A stretch of DNA of 64,000 nucleotides from Chloroflexota bacterium (GTDB lineage: Bacteria > Chloroflexota > UBA6077 > FW602-bin22 > JACPRP01), in assembly GCA_016189905.1 (NCBI GenBank), contig JACPRP010000001.1, positions 62,001-126,000 of the forward strand. Direction: 5' to 3'. The position numbers and the translations under genes are program-made. Shown here piece by piece: positions 7,574 through 17,841 of the stretch; within the stretch, counting starts at the first letter, position 1, and each line of letters begins with the position of its first letter. The notes under the pieces were generated by a model, which saw nothing but the letters and a program-made list of their open reading frames with translations, made no database searches and was not told the origin of the DNA.

Positions 7574-10240
7574 CTACTGCAGGCCCGTCATCCTTTCGCG
7601 AAGCTTCGTAAGGCGCTCGTTATAGCCAGCTAATTTAGCGCGCTCCTTCTCGACCACCACAGGAGGCGCCTTCGCGACGAAACCTGGATTCGCCAGGGTG
7701 GCTTCCGTTCTGGCGGCCAGGGCTTTAACGTCCTCGATCTCCTTGCGGATGCGTTCGATCTCGGCCGTCACGTCGATCATTCCGGCCAGCGGCAAATAGA
7801 CCTCGACCTCACCGACGATGACGTGAAGGGCCTGCGTGGGACGTCGATCGAGACGCTCGTGAATCTCGAGCGTCTCCACCCGCGCCAGGGTCTTGATGAT
7901 CGCCTGTTGCCGCTCGAACAACTGCGTTCTGGCCCCCGCGACGACGATGGCTTCTATGCGGCGGGCCGGCTCGATGCCGAACTCTGCTCGGGCATTCCTG
8001 ATTCCGCGAACGGCACCCATCAAAAGATCAAGATCAGTCTCAGCCTCGGGATAGACCGGGCCAGGGATCGGCCAGGAAGAGACCATCAAGCTATCGCCGA
8101 CGTGCGGCAAATGCTGCCAGATCTCTTCCGTGACGAACGGCATAAAAGGATGCAGCAGGTGTAACATCTTGTCCAACACGTCGCCCAGCACCGCCAGGGT
8201 GGTCATCTTCGCTCTATCGGAGCCTTTACCGTACAGAACGATCTTGGAGATCTCGATGTACCAATCACAGAATTCGTTCCAGAGGAACTCGTAGATTATT
8301 CGCCCAGCCTCGCCGAACTGGAACTGCTCGAGCAGGTTCGTGGCATCGGCGACGACGCGGCTGCACCGACTGATGATCCATTTGTCGGCTAGCTGATAAT
8401 CGCCTTCGTCCGGCTGGAAGTCGCCAACTCCGTCCGGCGGCAAGACACTCTGAACGTACCTGGCCGCGTTCCAGAGCTTGTTGGCGAAGTTCCGGCCCGC
8501 CTCGAGCTTCTCCTCGGACATCTTCATATCGTTGCCGGGCGTGCTTCCGGTGAGGATGGCAAAGCGGAGCGCGTCGGCACCGTATTTGGCGATCACGCCC
8601 AAGGGGTTGGCGACGTTGCCTTTAGACTTGCTCATCTTCTCGCCCTTGTCGTCCCGCATCAGGCCGTGCAGATAAACGTGCCGGAACGGCACATCGCCGG
8701 TGCATTCCAGCCCCATCATTATCATTCTGGCAACCCAGAAGAAAATGATATCGTAGCCCGTCTCCATCACGTCGGTAGGATAGAAATAGCGATAATCTTC
8801 GGTCTCGGTGGGCCAGCCCAGCGTGCTGAAAGGCCACAACCCGGAGCTAAACCAGGTATCCAGCACGTCAGGATCCTGCACTATCCGCGGGCTATTACAC
8901 TTGGCGCAGGTTGTCGGCGTCTCCACGCTGACGGTAAGCTCGCCGCAGTCCTCACAGTACCAGACCGGTATACGGTGGCCCCACCATAGCTGGCGGGAGA
9001 TGCACCAATCGCGGATGTTCTCCATCCAATTAAAGTAAACCTTGCCGAATCGCTCGGGGATGAAGCGAATCCGTCCATCCCGCACGGCATCGATCGCAGG
9101 TTCCGCGAGCGGCTTGATCCGGACAAACCACTGCCTGGAGACGATGGGCTCGACGACGCTGCCGCATTTCTCACAATGTCCGATGGAGTGGACGTGGTCC
9201 TCGATCTTGACCAACAAACCCTCGGCCTTCAAGTCCTCGAGAAGCTCTGTTCGGCAGGCGTAGCGATCAAGGCCCGCGTATTTGCCGGCGTTCTCGTTCA
9301 TGGTGGCGTCGAGGTTCAGGATATTGATCGACGGCAGGTTATGGCGTTTGCCAACCTCGTAGTCGGTCGGGTCGTGCGCCGGCGTCACCTTCACCGCGCC
9401 TGTGCCGAACGACGGATCGACCGCGGGATCGGCGATGATCGGGATGACCCTTTTGACCTCGGGCAGGACCGCCTTGCGACCGATAAGATCTTTATAGCGC
9501 GGATCATCGGGATTCACGGCGACGGCGGTGTCCCCAAGGATAGTCTCGGGCCGCGTCGTCGCCACGGTTATGTACTGCTCGGGTTTCCCTTTCTCGGCAA
9601 CCAGCGGATAGCGCACGTACCACAGCTTCGCCTGCGTCTCCTCGTGATCCACCTCGAGGTCTGACAGGGCGGTGGTGCAACGAGGACACCAGTTAATCAT
9701 GTATTCGCCACGGTAGATCAATCCTTTGTCGTACAGACGGACAAAGGTTTCTCGCACAGCCCGAGAAAGGCCCGGGTCCAGGGTAAACCTCTGGCGGGTC
9801 CAATCGCACGAGGCGCCCATTCGTCGCAGTTGTTCGGTGATGACGTTCCCGTATTTCTCCTTCCACCGCCACACGGCCTCGACGAACTTTTCGCGACCGA
9901 GATCGAAGCGGGTCAACCCCTGTTTCGCCAGCTCGCGCTCGACGACGTTCTGAGTGGCGATGCCGGCGTGATCGGTACCTGGCAGCCATAGCGCCTGCCG
10001 TCCCTGCATTCGCCGCCAGCGAATGATGATATCCTCAAAGGCGACGAACATCGCGTGGCCATAGTGCAGCTCGCCGGTCACGTTTGGTGGCGGCATAGAG
10101 ATGACAAAAGGCTGCTTGTCCCAATCTACTTTCGGCGTGAAGTAGCCCTCGCTTTCCCAGAAGGCGTATAGCCTCTCTTCAACCTTTCGGGGATCATACG
10201 CCTTGGCCATCTCTTCGCGTCGAGTTCCGGCTGGATCCAT
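7574..10240 (-). CDS. valS: Valyl-tRNA synthetase
   Basis: PPNVTGELHYGHAM (HIGH), GEKMSKSKGN (KMSKS), C-terminal coiled-coil; RBS AAGGAG upstream. Confidence 0.97.
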   Translation of the reverse strand: MDPAGTRREEMAKAYDPRKVEERLYAFWESEGYFTPKVDWDKQPFVISMPPPNVTGELHYGHAMFVAFEDIIIRWRRMQGRQALWLPGTDHAGIATQNVVERELAKQGLTRFDLGREKFVEAVWRWKEKYGNVITEQLRRMGASCDWTRQRFTLDPGLSRAVRETFVRLYDKGLIYRGEYMINWCPRCTTALSDLEVDHEETQAKLWYVRYPLVAEKGKPEQYITVATTRPETILGDTAVAVNPDDPRYKDLIGRKAVLPEVKRVIPIIADPAVDPSFGTGAVKVTPAHDPTDYEVGKRHNLPSINILNLDATMNENAGKYAGLDRYACRTELLEDLKAEGLLVKIEDHVHSIGHCEKCGSVVEPIVSRQWFVRIKPLAEPAIDAVRDGRIRFIPERFGKVYFNWMENIRDWCISRQLWWGHRIPVWYCEDCGELTVSVETPTTCAKCNSPRIVQDPDVLDTWFSSGLWPFSTLGWPTETEDYRYFYPTDVMETGYDIIFFWVARMIMMGLECTGDVPFRHVYLHGLMRDDKGEKMSKSKGNVANPLGVIAKYGADALRFAILTGSTPGNDMKMSEEKLEAGRNFANKLWNAARYVQSVLPPDGVGDFQPDEGDYQLADKWIISRCSRVVADATNLLEQFQFGEAGRIIYEFLWNEFCDWYIEISKIVLYGKGSDRAKMTTLAVLGDVLDKMLHLLHPFMPFVTEEIWQHLPHVGDSLMVSSWPIPGPVYPEAETDLDLLMGAVRGIRNARAEFGIEPARRIEAIVVAGARTQLFERQQAIIKTLARVETLEIHERLDRRPTQALHVIVGEVEVYLPLAGMIDVTAEIERIRKEIEDVKALAARTEATLANPGFVAKAPPVVVEKERAKLAGYNERLTKLRERMTGLQ

Positions 10241-10294
10241 GGGTATTGCTCCTTAACGGTCGATATGCCTTCGGGGCGAAATCAAGGTCAAACT

Positions 10295-10326
10295 AAAAAC
10301 TCCCTTCGTTCAACTGACGAAAGGAG
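10295..10326 (-). terminator. Intrinsic terminator-like hairpin in the valS leader (candidate attenuator)
   Basis: Minus strand CTCCTTTCGT-cagttga-ACGAAGGGAG followed by TTTTT, about 55 nt before the valS start. Confidence 0.65.
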
Positions 10327-10405
10327 CGCTTTCAGGTGCGGCATTAACAGACATGGGTCGGCACGTGCGGTGCCTTCCCGCCAGCCTCGACCTCACGCCC
10401 GTCAT

Positions 10406-10435
10406 ATTGTAACGTATGCGCGCAAGGCACGTCAA
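10406..10435 (-). promoter_or_regulatory. Putative valS promoter
   Basis: TTGACG - 18 nt - TACAAT on minus strand. Confidence 0.6.
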
Positions 10436-10551
10436 TGCCGAATGGCAGGAAAGTTTGCGTTGTGAGGAGTCCCAATTGATTGGACACGCTGATGCGCCCG
10501 ATACGGCCGCGCTGGCCATGGCATACAGGCACAAACACAGGCCTAAACTCC

Positions 10552-10580
10552 TTGACTTTTAGTACCCGCTTTGGTATATT
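10552..10580 (+). promoter_or_regulatory. Putative promoter of the guaB3 operon / leader RNA
   Basis: TTGACT - 17 nt - TATATT. Confidence 0.6.
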
Positions 10581-10705
10581 TTCCAAGAGCGTAAGCTGTG
10601 CTAGTTGCGGCATGCGCCGCCGAGGGGATCAGCTCTCATAGTTTCTCGTGCTGTGTATCCCGGTTATGATGGAATGCCAGGGTACAGCGCAGGCCAAAGG
10701 TTGGC

Positions 10706-10764
10706 AGCTCAGCCACGGTAGATCTCTCGCCCCGCGAGATGATCCGTCCGTCTGAGCTATTTTT
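10706..10764 (+). terminator. Intrinsic terminator-like structure in the guaB3 leader
   Basis: AGCTCAG (10706-10712) pairs with CTGAGCT (10752-10758), followed by ATTTTT; inner ATCTC/GAGAT hairpin. Confidence 0.55.
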
Positions 10765-10838
10765 CTAAGGAATGACATCCCCTGGTTTCCAGCTCAAAAG
10801 GAAAATGTGGTTGGAACGTGTTTGGCTGGAGGGAGTGA

Positions 10839-11990
10839 ATGGCAGAAATGGAATCAGGAACGCGGAAAGAACTGCGGCGTGCCTACGGATTCGACGAGGT
10901 GGCGCTGGTACCGGGCAACGTGACGATCAACCCGGTGGACATCGACCTTTCGTGGCGAATCGGCGGGTGCGAGTTCGCTATCCCTGTGTTGGCATCAGCT
11001 ATGGACGCAGTCGTTAATCCTGATTTTGCCGTTCGCTTTGGGCGATTCGGTGGCCTGGCGGTCTTGAATCTCGAGGGTTTGCAAACGCGATATGAGAATC
11101 CTGAGGAGCCACTGGCCGAGATCGCACAATCCTCACCAGCAGAAGTGACGTCACTGATCCAGCGGGTTTATCAGCAGCCGATTCGTCCTGCCCTCATTGG
11201 AGAGCGCATTCGCTCGATCAAGCAGGCAGGGGTTATCGCCGCTGTGGCTTGCACACCTCAGAATGCCCCCGAGTTTGCACCCCTGGCAGTTGAAGCAGGT
11301 GCAGAACTCTTCGTAGTGGCGTCAACTGTGACCACGGCCAGACACATCTCTGCCGGCAAACAGGAACTATCTTTCGAGAAGTTTTGCAGTTCTATGGAAG
11401 TTCCGGTGCTGGTGGGCAACTGCGTGAGCTACAGCGCCGCTCGCGAGCTGATGCAGACTGGTATAGCTGGCCTGCTCGTAGGAGTGGGGCCAGGCGCAGC
11501 CTGTACGAGTCGCGAGGTGCTGGGGGTTGGAGTTCCACAAGTTACGGCAACTATCGATTGCGCCGCAGCACGAGACGATCACTTTCGAGAAACTGGGCGC
11601 TACGTCCCCATCATCACCGATGGTGGGATGCGTACCGGCGGAGACATCAGCAAGGCAATAGCTGCTGGAGCCGACGCCGTGATGCTAGGGTCCCCGTTCG
11701 CGCAATCTGCGGAAGCTCCCGGACGCGGCTACCATTGGGGAATGGCGACGCCCCATCCGGGTCTGCCACGCGGCACACGCATACGCGTCGAAATTAACGG
11801 TTCGCTGCAACAAATTCTTTTCGGCCCGACGTCCAGGACGGACGGGACCCAAAACCTGATGGGGGCATTGCGCACGTCGATGGGCGTTTGTGGCGCGGCC
11901 AACATCAAGGAGATGCAACAAGCAGAGATGGTCATCGCACCCGCGATAGTGACCGAGGGCAAGATATGGCAGCTAACCGGCAGAAAGTAG
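10839..11990 (+). CDS. guaB3: GuaB3 family IMP dehydrogenase-related protein
   Basis: AYGFDEVALVPGNVTINPVDIDLSW, PVLASAMDAVVNPDFAVRFGRFGGLAVLNLEG, ITDGGMRTGGDISKAIAAGADAVMLGSPFA. Confidence 0.88.
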   Translation: MAEMESGTRKELRRAYGFDEVALVPGNVTINPVDIDLSWRIGGCEFAIPVLASAMDAVVNPDFAVRFGRFGGLAVLNLEGLQTRYENPEEPLAEIAQSSPAEVTSLIQRVYQQPIRPALIGERIRSIKQAGVIAAVACTPQNAPEFAPLAVEAGAELFVVASTVTTARHISAGKQELSFEKFCSSMEVPVLVGNCVSYSAARELMQTGIAGLLVGVGPGAACTSREVLGVGVPQVTATIDCAAARDDHFRETGRYVPIITDGGMRTGGDISKAIAAGADAVMLGSPFAQSAEAPGRGYHWGMATPHPGLPRGTRIRVEINGSLQQILFGPTSRTDGTQNLMGALRTSMGVCGAANIKEMQQAEMVIAPAIVTEGKIWQLTGRK

Positions 11991-12003
11991 GAGATAGTGC
12001 CAG

Positions 12004-14202
12004 ATGGCGGACAACAACGAGAATTTCGTTGCCCTCTTTATCGACTGGGACAACCTGGCTATCAGCATTGCCGCTGATCTGGGGGGAGCAACCCCAGATG
12101 TCAAGCGTATCGTACAGACGGCTCAGAAGTACGGAACAATCCTGATCGCTCGCGCCTATGCCGAGTGGAATGCAACAAGCGACCGACTCAACCTTTATCG
12201 CGCCGGTGTCGAGCCGGTGTATGCCCCGACCTTCCGTTTCGATGCAGACCCCATCACCCAGGCCGCCCGTGGGAAGAGCCTGGCAGACCCGTGTATGGTG
12301 GCGGATTGCGTAGATATCCTTCATTTACTTCCAAAAATCACTACCTTCGTCGTGGTGAGCGGCGATAAGGACCTTATCCCTGTGGTGCGATTGGCTCAGC
12401 TTCGGGGAAAACGCGTCGCCGTCATTGGGCCAGACTACGCAGCCGGCGTGCTGCGGGAGATAGCCGACGAATTCATCTCTTACAGAACCCTTGTAGAGGC
12501 CGGTAACGGCAGGATGGCTGAATCGTCGATGGCTGAGACAGCCAAGGGTAATCACCGCCGTCCCCCCGTCAGGGCGGTTCCAAGCCAGCAGCCTAGCAGG
12601 ATGACGCGTGACATCCGCCCGGCAGCCGTACCACAGCCCCCGGTGAAGGCAAGGCCACGAGACATTCTCCCCGATCAGCCGGAGCCGACCCCTCAGACAG
12701 TCGTATCCGAGATCTCAGAGTTACCGGCGATCGAGGCGGCTGCTCCCAAGGAGGTCGCATACGATCTCCCAACGGTCTTCGCTGCTTTGGTCGATATCGT
12801 GAAGCAGCGCACCGGCGAGGGCAAACACCGACTGCGAGCGACGAATCTCAAGGATTCCTTGATGATCAGACTTCCTGGCTTCAGCGAACGGAAATACGGT
12901 TTTGCCAAGTTCAAGGATTTCCTCCTATCGGCCGAGAAGGCCGGGTTCATCTCGGTGAGCGTGGCCGGACCTGTCCACTGGGTGTCGCTGCCTGAGAAGA
13001 TCGATGAGACGAGCGAGGCTCTTGCGCCTGCCGTCGTCGAGCAGCCTGTCGCCGCAGAAGCGCCAGACATTATCAGTATAGCCGACGACCACTACGCAGG
13101 TATCGTCAAGTTTCTCATCGACCTGCGAGGCCGCAGCAGGTGGCTTACCTACACCTACGTGCTCACCAATCTCATCAGCTTCCTCAACAGGCTGCTACCG
13201 CAGGCAGACGCGGAATCCGCTGCGCGAGCAACGCTCAACAGGCTGGTTCAAGAGGGCATCCTGCGCATAGACCGTGAGCCCCAGGAGGTGGAGGTCGGCG
13301 GCATCAAGCACCGGGTGAGAATGTGTCACATCGAAGAGAAGCACCCGCTGGTGGCAGAGATGCTTACGGCAATTAGGTCTGAAACACAGCAGGTAGAGGC
13401 CGAGCTGGCCACCATGCAGACAACCGAATTGGCTGAGGAATCGCCAGAGCCTGAGCCCGCCGCACTGATAGCTTCCGAAGGTGAGGACGGTCTCGCGGGG
13501 GTGGAGCCATTGGCCGACGAGGCGAACGTGGGGCCAGAAGACGTATCCGAATGCCCACCCGAAGCGGTGGAGCAGGTCGGCGCCCAGCCCACGGCGACGG
13601 GTGATGTCGAGCCCGCGGCAACGTCAGAAGAAGATGAAACGAGCCAGGCGCCCGCACCACAAGAGCCGCCAGTGGCTTCGTCGAAGGGCGACCGTCAGCC
13701 TGAAACCGAGCAGGTCAGGAACGGCGACGCTCAGACCACCGCGGCCGCCGAAGCCAAGGTCGACCATGGGTCGGCCCTCATTGGCATCGGCGTTCCGCTT
13801 CGCCTTGACGAGGCCTTTGCGGCAGTCGATAGAGTGATTCGGAAGTCGACCGCCGCTGGCAGAGCCGGTAAGATGGGCGTAAGACTGACCGGACTGAAGG
13901 CCAAGCTCACGGGCGAACTCGGACACTTCGACGAGCAAATCTACGGATTTAGCAAGTTCAAGGATTTTCTGGTTGCTGCCGAGCGGGCTGGATGGATCAA
14001 ACTGGAAGCCTCGGGGCCAGCGGTATGGGTGAAGCTTCCCGCTGCACCCGAAGATGAGCCCCCGACCGATTCCGCACCGCCGCCCATAGTGGAGCCAGAA
14101 ACGGAACTGAAGCAGGCTGACGTGAAAAGTGCTGGCAAGAGGCCACGTGGACCCCGGCGACGCTCGCAGGCCAAGGCGAAAGAGGTGCTAGTTGAAACAT
14201 AA
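12004..14202 (+). CDS. NYN-domain (PIN-like) putative RNase with two OST-HTH/LOTUS-like domains
   Basis: NYN motifs FIDWDNLA and [27 protein letters not shown]; two related C-terminal modules ending [22 protein letters not shown].. and [22 protein letters not shown].. Confidence 0.85.
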   Translation: MADNNENFVALFIDWDNLAISIAADLGGATPDVKRIVQTAQKYGTILIARAYAEWNATSDRLNLYRAGVEPVYAPTFRFDADPITQAARGKSLADPCMVADCVDILHLLPKITTFVVVSGDKDLIPVVRLAQLRGKRVAVIGPDYAAGVLREIADEFISYRTLVEAGNGRMAESSMAETAKGNHRRPPVRAVPSQQPSRMTRDIRPAAVPQPPVKARPRDILPDQPEPTPQTVVSEISELPAIEAAAPKEVAYDLPTVFAALVDIVKQRTGEGKHRLRATNLKDSLMIRLPGFSERKYGFAKFKDFLLSAEKAGFISVSVAGPVHWVSLPEKIDETSEALAPAVVEQPVAAEAPDIISIADDHYAGIVKFLIDLRGRSRWLTYTYVLTNLISFLNRLLPQADAESAARATLNRLVQEGILRIDREPQEVEVGGIKHRVRMCHIEEKHPLVAEMLTAIRSETQQVEAELATMQTTELAEESPEPEPAALIASEGEDGLAGVEPLADEANVGPEDVSECPPEAVEQVGAQPTATGDVEPAATSEEDETSQAPAPQEPPVASSKGDRQPETEQVRNGDAQTTAAAEAKVDHGSALIGIGVPLRLDEAFAAVDRVIRKSTAAGRAGKMGVRLTGLKAKLTGELGHFDEQIYGFSKFKDFLVAAERAGWIKLEASGPAVWVKLPAAPEDEPPTDSAPPPIVEPETELKQADVKSAGKRPRGPRRRSQAKAKEVLVET

Positions 14203-15877
14203 TAAAGAAGCGCCCGATCTGAGCCACAGAGTAGCGGCTACCGACGACCTGGAGATATCCGCGTATCTTCAGGTCGCGGAGACGCGAAAGGTTCTCGCCG
14301 ATCAAGAATCGGAAGTGCCTTCGTCCACAAACTCGCCGATCTCCCGTGAGGCTGTCGTAATCCTCGACTTCGGCTCGCAGTACAGTCAGTTGATCGCACG
14401 ACGCGTGCGCGAGTGCCACGTCTACTGTGAGATTCTGCCTCCGGATGCGCCCTACGAGCGAGTGCAGGCACTGCAGCCGCGTGGGTTCATCCTGTCTGGA
14501 GGACCCGCGAGCGTGTATGACACGGACGCGCCCAAACTGCCAGGCTACGTACTCGAAACCGGACTGCCCGTTCTGGGCGTTTGCTACGGAATGCAGCTCG
14601 TTGCCCAGGAACTCGGCGGCCTTGTGGCCCCGGCAACGAAGCGAGAATACGGCCACGCGGTGGCCTATGTCAATGACACCAGCAGCCGCATCTTCACGGG
14701 TCTGCCGTTTAGCTTTTCGGTCTGGATGAGCCACGGCGATCAGGTGTCGCAGTTGCCACCTGGCTTCCAGGTACTCGCCTACACCGATAACTCGCAGGTA
14801 GCCGCGATGGGCAAAGAGAAAATCTTTGGCCTTCAATTTCACCCCGAGGTCGTACACACGACCGAGGGCAAGAACATAATCAGAAATTTTCTCTATGAGG
14901 TCTGTGGCTGCGAAGGGAGTTGGACTCCGGGTTCGTTCGTCTCCGATACAATGCAACGAATACGTGAGCAAGTAGGCAGTGGCAAGGTCATTTGCGCGTT
15001 GAGCGGCGGCGTCGATTCCGCGATCACGGCCACGCTGGTCCATAAAGCGGTCGGCGATCAATTGACCTGTATCTTCGTCAACAACGGCTTGCTGCGGCGC
15101 GAGGAAGCGGAGAGAAACATCCACACGTTTCAAAAGAATCTTCAGATGAACCTTGTTTATGTGGACGCCACCGACAGGTTTCTGAGCAGGCTGATCGGAA
15201 TCATCGACCCCGAGCTCAAACGCCGCATAATCGGCGAGGAGTTCATTCGCGTGTTCGAGGAAGAAGCGCGCAAAATCGGCAATATCGACTTCCTCGCCCA
15301 GGGCACGCTTTATCCCGATGTGATCGAGAGCACGACGCCCGAGACGAAGGCGGCGGCCAAGATAAAGACACACCACAACGTCGGCGGCCTACCACCCAAC
15401 CTCAGATTCTCCCTGGTCGAGCCGCTGCGCTATCTCTTCAAAGACGAGGTACGCGCCGTCGGCATCGAGCTGGGTCTGCCTGAAGAGATGGTCTATCGTC
15501 AACCATTCCCTGGTCCAGGCCTGGCCATCAGGGTCATCGGAGAGGTGACTCGCGAGAGGCTCGAGGTACTACGAGCCGCAGACTGGATCGTCATGAATGA
15601 GGTGAAGAGGTCTGGGCTGTATCGCGAGCTATGGCAAAGCTTCGCCATTTTGACGCCGCTGCGCAGCGTCGGAGTGATGGGCGATGGTAGAACCTACGCC
15701 AACGTCGTGGCCGTAAGAGCGGTCACCAGTGAGGATGGGATGACGGCGGATTGGGCTCACCTGCCCTACGATGTGCTGGCCAGAATATCGAACCGCATCG
15801 TCAACGAGGTTCCCGGCGTCAATCGCGTCGTCTACGACATCAGCTCCAAGCCTCCATCTACTATCGAGTGGGAGTGA
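14192..15877 (+). CDS. guaA: GMP synthase (glutamine-hydrolysing)
   Basis: [55 protein letters not shown]; the true start may lie downstream of 14192. Confidence 0.96.
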   Translation: MKHNKEAPDLSHRVAATDDLEISAYLQVAETRKVLADQESEVPSSTNSPISREAVVILDFGSQYSQLIARRVRECHVYCEILPPDAPYERVQALQPRGFILSGGPASVYDTDAPKLPGYVLETGLPVLGVCYGMQLVAQELGGLVAPATKREYGHAVAYVNDTSSRIFTGLPFSFSVWMSHGDQVSQLPPGFQVLAYTDNSQVAAMGKEKIFGLQFHPEVVHTTEGKNIIRNFLYEVCGCEGSWTPGSFVSDTMQRIREQVGSGKVICALSGGVDSAITATLVHKAVGDQLTCIFVNNGLLRREEAERNIHTFQKNLQMNLVYVDATDRFLSRLIGIIDPELKRRIIGEEFIRVFEEEARKIGNIDFLAQGTLYPDVIESTTPETKAAAKIKTHHNVGGLPPNLRFSLVEPLRYLFKDEVRAVGIELGLPEEMVYRQPFPGPGLAIRVIGEVTRERLEVLRAADWIVMNEVKRSGLYRELWQSFAILTPLRSVGVMGDGRTYANVVAVRAVTSEDGMTADWAHLPYDVLARISNRIVNEVPGVNRVVYDISSKPPSTIEWE

Positions 15878-15886
15878 ACTTGAACA

Positions 15887-17146
15887 GTGCGCGTATTAGT
15901 CGTAGGTAGCGGGGCGAGAGAGCATGCCATCATCTGGAAGCTTTCTCAAAGCCCACGCATCACACAGTTGTATTGTGCCCCGGGCAATGGTGGCACGAGA
16001 GCGATAGCGGAGAACCTGGCAATCTCGGCGACGGACGTCGCGGACCTGGTCGAGTGGGCGCAAGCTCACTCCATCGACCTCACAGTCATCGGGCCCGAAG
16101 ACCCTCTCGCAGCCGGCATCGCCGATCGTTTCAGGGAATTGAGCCTGCCGGTCTTCGGACCGAGCAAAGAGGGGGCCAGGATCGAGAGCAGCAAGGCCTG
16201 GGCAAAAGAGCTTATGCAGCGCTATCACGTGCCCACTGCCGCCAGCGCCACATTCACCGAGCCCTCCGAGGCGGAAGAATATTTACGCCACCAATCTCTG
16301 CCTATCGTCGTCAAAGCCGACGGTCTGGCCGCGGGCAAGGGCGTGATCGTCGCTCACACGCGCGAGGAAGCTCTGGCCGCCGTGGCGCACATTATGAAAG
16401 ATAGGGCGGTTGGCGAAGCCGGAAGTCGGATAATAATTGAGGAGTGCCTGACAGGGGTTGAGGTATCGGTGCTCGCCTTCACCGACGGAAAATCAATCCG
16501 TCCGATGGTTCCCGCCTGCGATTACAAGCGGGTGTTCGACAACGACAACGGCCCGAACACCGGAGGAATGGGCGCGTACTCTCCGCCGCGATTTGCCACG
16601 AAAGAGCTGCTTGCGCAAATAGAGGAAACCGTTCTTCAGCCGATCGTTGACGGAATGGCCGCCGAGGACGTCCCATATTCAGGCGTGCTCTACGCAGGGA
16701 TGATGGTCACCGAGAGCGGGCCCAAGGTGCTAGAGTTCAATTGCCGCTTCGGCGACCCCGAGACCCAGGTCATTCTGCCCCGGCTGAAGAGCGATCTGCT
16801 GGACGTCATGTTGCGCATCGTCGAAGGCAAGCTCGGAGAAGCCGATGTCCAGTGGTCAGAAGAGGCTTCCTGCGGCGTCGTGCTCGCCTCGGGGGGATAT
16901 CCAGGCCCGTTTGCCAAAGGATATCCCATCTCTGGCCTCGAGACGATCGATTCCGACGCTCTGGTCTTTCAAGCCGGCACGGCGAGGCAGGGAGGGGCGA
17001 CCATCACGTCGGGAGGACGCGTGCTCACGGTGGTCGGGCTCGACAAGGACCTGGCCGGAGCGAGGGCGAAGGCCTACGCCAACGCCACCAGAATATCTTT
17101 CGATGGGTGCCACTATCGTAAGGACGTTGCTTTAAGAGAGGTCTAG
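15887..17146 (+). CDS. purD: Phosphoribosylamine--glycine ligase
   Basis: [57 protein letters not shown]. Confidence 0.96.
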   Translation: MRVLVVGSGAREHAIIWKLSQSPRITQLYCAPGNGGTRAIAENLAISATDVADLVEWAQAHSIDLTVIGPEDPLAAGIADRFRELSLPVFGPSKEGARIESSKAWAKELMQRYHVPTAASATFTEPSEAEEYLRHQSLPIVVKADGLAAGKGVIVAHTREEALAAVAHIMKDRAVGEAGSRIIIEECLTGVEVSVLAFTDGKSIRPMVPACDYKRVFDNDNGPNTGGMGAYSPPRFATKELLAQIEETVLQPIVDGMAAEDVPYSGVLYAGMMVTESGPKVLEFNCRFGDPETQVILPRLKSDLLDVMLRIVEGKLGEADVQWSEEASCGVVLASGGYPGPFAKGYPISGLETIDSDALVFQAGTARQGGATITSGGRVLTVVGLDKDLAGARAKAYANATRISFDGCHYRKDVALREV

Positions 17147-17148
17147 AA

Positions 17149-17613
17149 ATGCCGCTGGTCTCCGTGGTGATGGGTAGCGATTCCGACAAGCCATTTATGC
17201 AAGGCACGATCGACATACTATCCGAGATGGGAATAGAATGTGAGATGGTAGTGATGTCGGCACATCGCAATCCGGAGGCGGTGAGGGAGTTTGGCCAGAC
17301 GGCGCGCCAGCGAGGCATCGAAGTGATCGTCGCCGGCGCGGGTGCGGCGGCGCACTTGCCAGGGGTCCTGGCGTCGTGGACGACGATACCGGTCATCGGC
17401 GTGCCCTTGCCCACCAGCGATCTCAACGGGGTCGATTCGCTATACGCGATCGTGCAGATGCCAGCCGGCATTCCGGTGGCCACGGTAGCCATTGGCAAGG
17501 CTGGCGCCAAGAATGCCGCCTATCTCGCCGCCCAAATCCTGGGTCTCAAGTTCGATCGCATCCGACAGTCCTACGAAGATCACCGGAGGCGCCTCGCCCA
17601 GCCGATGAGTTGA
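17149..17613 (+). CDS. purE: 5-(carboxyamino)imidazole ribonucleotide mutase
   Basis: [52 protein letters not shown]. Confidence 0.96.
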   Translation: MPLVSVVMGSDSDKPFMQGTIDILSEMGIECEMVVMSAHRNPEAVREFGQTARQRGIEVIVAGAGAAAHLPGVLASWTTIPVIGVPLPTSDLNGVDSLYAIVQMPAGIPVATVAIGKAGAKNAAYLAAQILGLKFDRIRQSYEDHRRRLAQPMS

Positions 17614-17716
17614 TACGCATGCTGGGCAAGGGTTCCGCGTTTTGTCGTGTTGTAATGAGCGTGGCGAGGATAGGGTAAGGGTGCTCGACTGTTCGAACAG
17701 GCGAACTCTCACCCAG

Positions 17717-17742
17717 CCTCTCCCTCTTGCGAAATGGAGAGG
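17717..17742. repeat. Intergenic palindrome of the CTCACCC..CCTCTCCC/GGAGAGG type
   Basis: CCTCTCC-ctcttgcgaaat-GGAGAGG preceded by CTCTCACCCAG. Confidence 0.5.
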
Positions 17743-17841
17743 GGAAATTGTCGTCAGCCTGCCATGCAGCCAAATACAGTGGAAGAATGCCGTCGATACA
17801 CGGAAACGTGGAAGAAACGGAGGACGTGGCGGTGCGCCTGT

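Noticed and set aside
10295-10435. Canonical T-box riboswitch call upstream of valS
   Set aside because: Leader is too short and lacks a visible stem I/specifier region and full UGGNACCGCG; kept only as an attenuator candidate.
13997-15376. 459-aa minus-strand ORF
   Set aside because: Antisense to NYN gene end and guaA; no family motif; high-GC antisense artefact.
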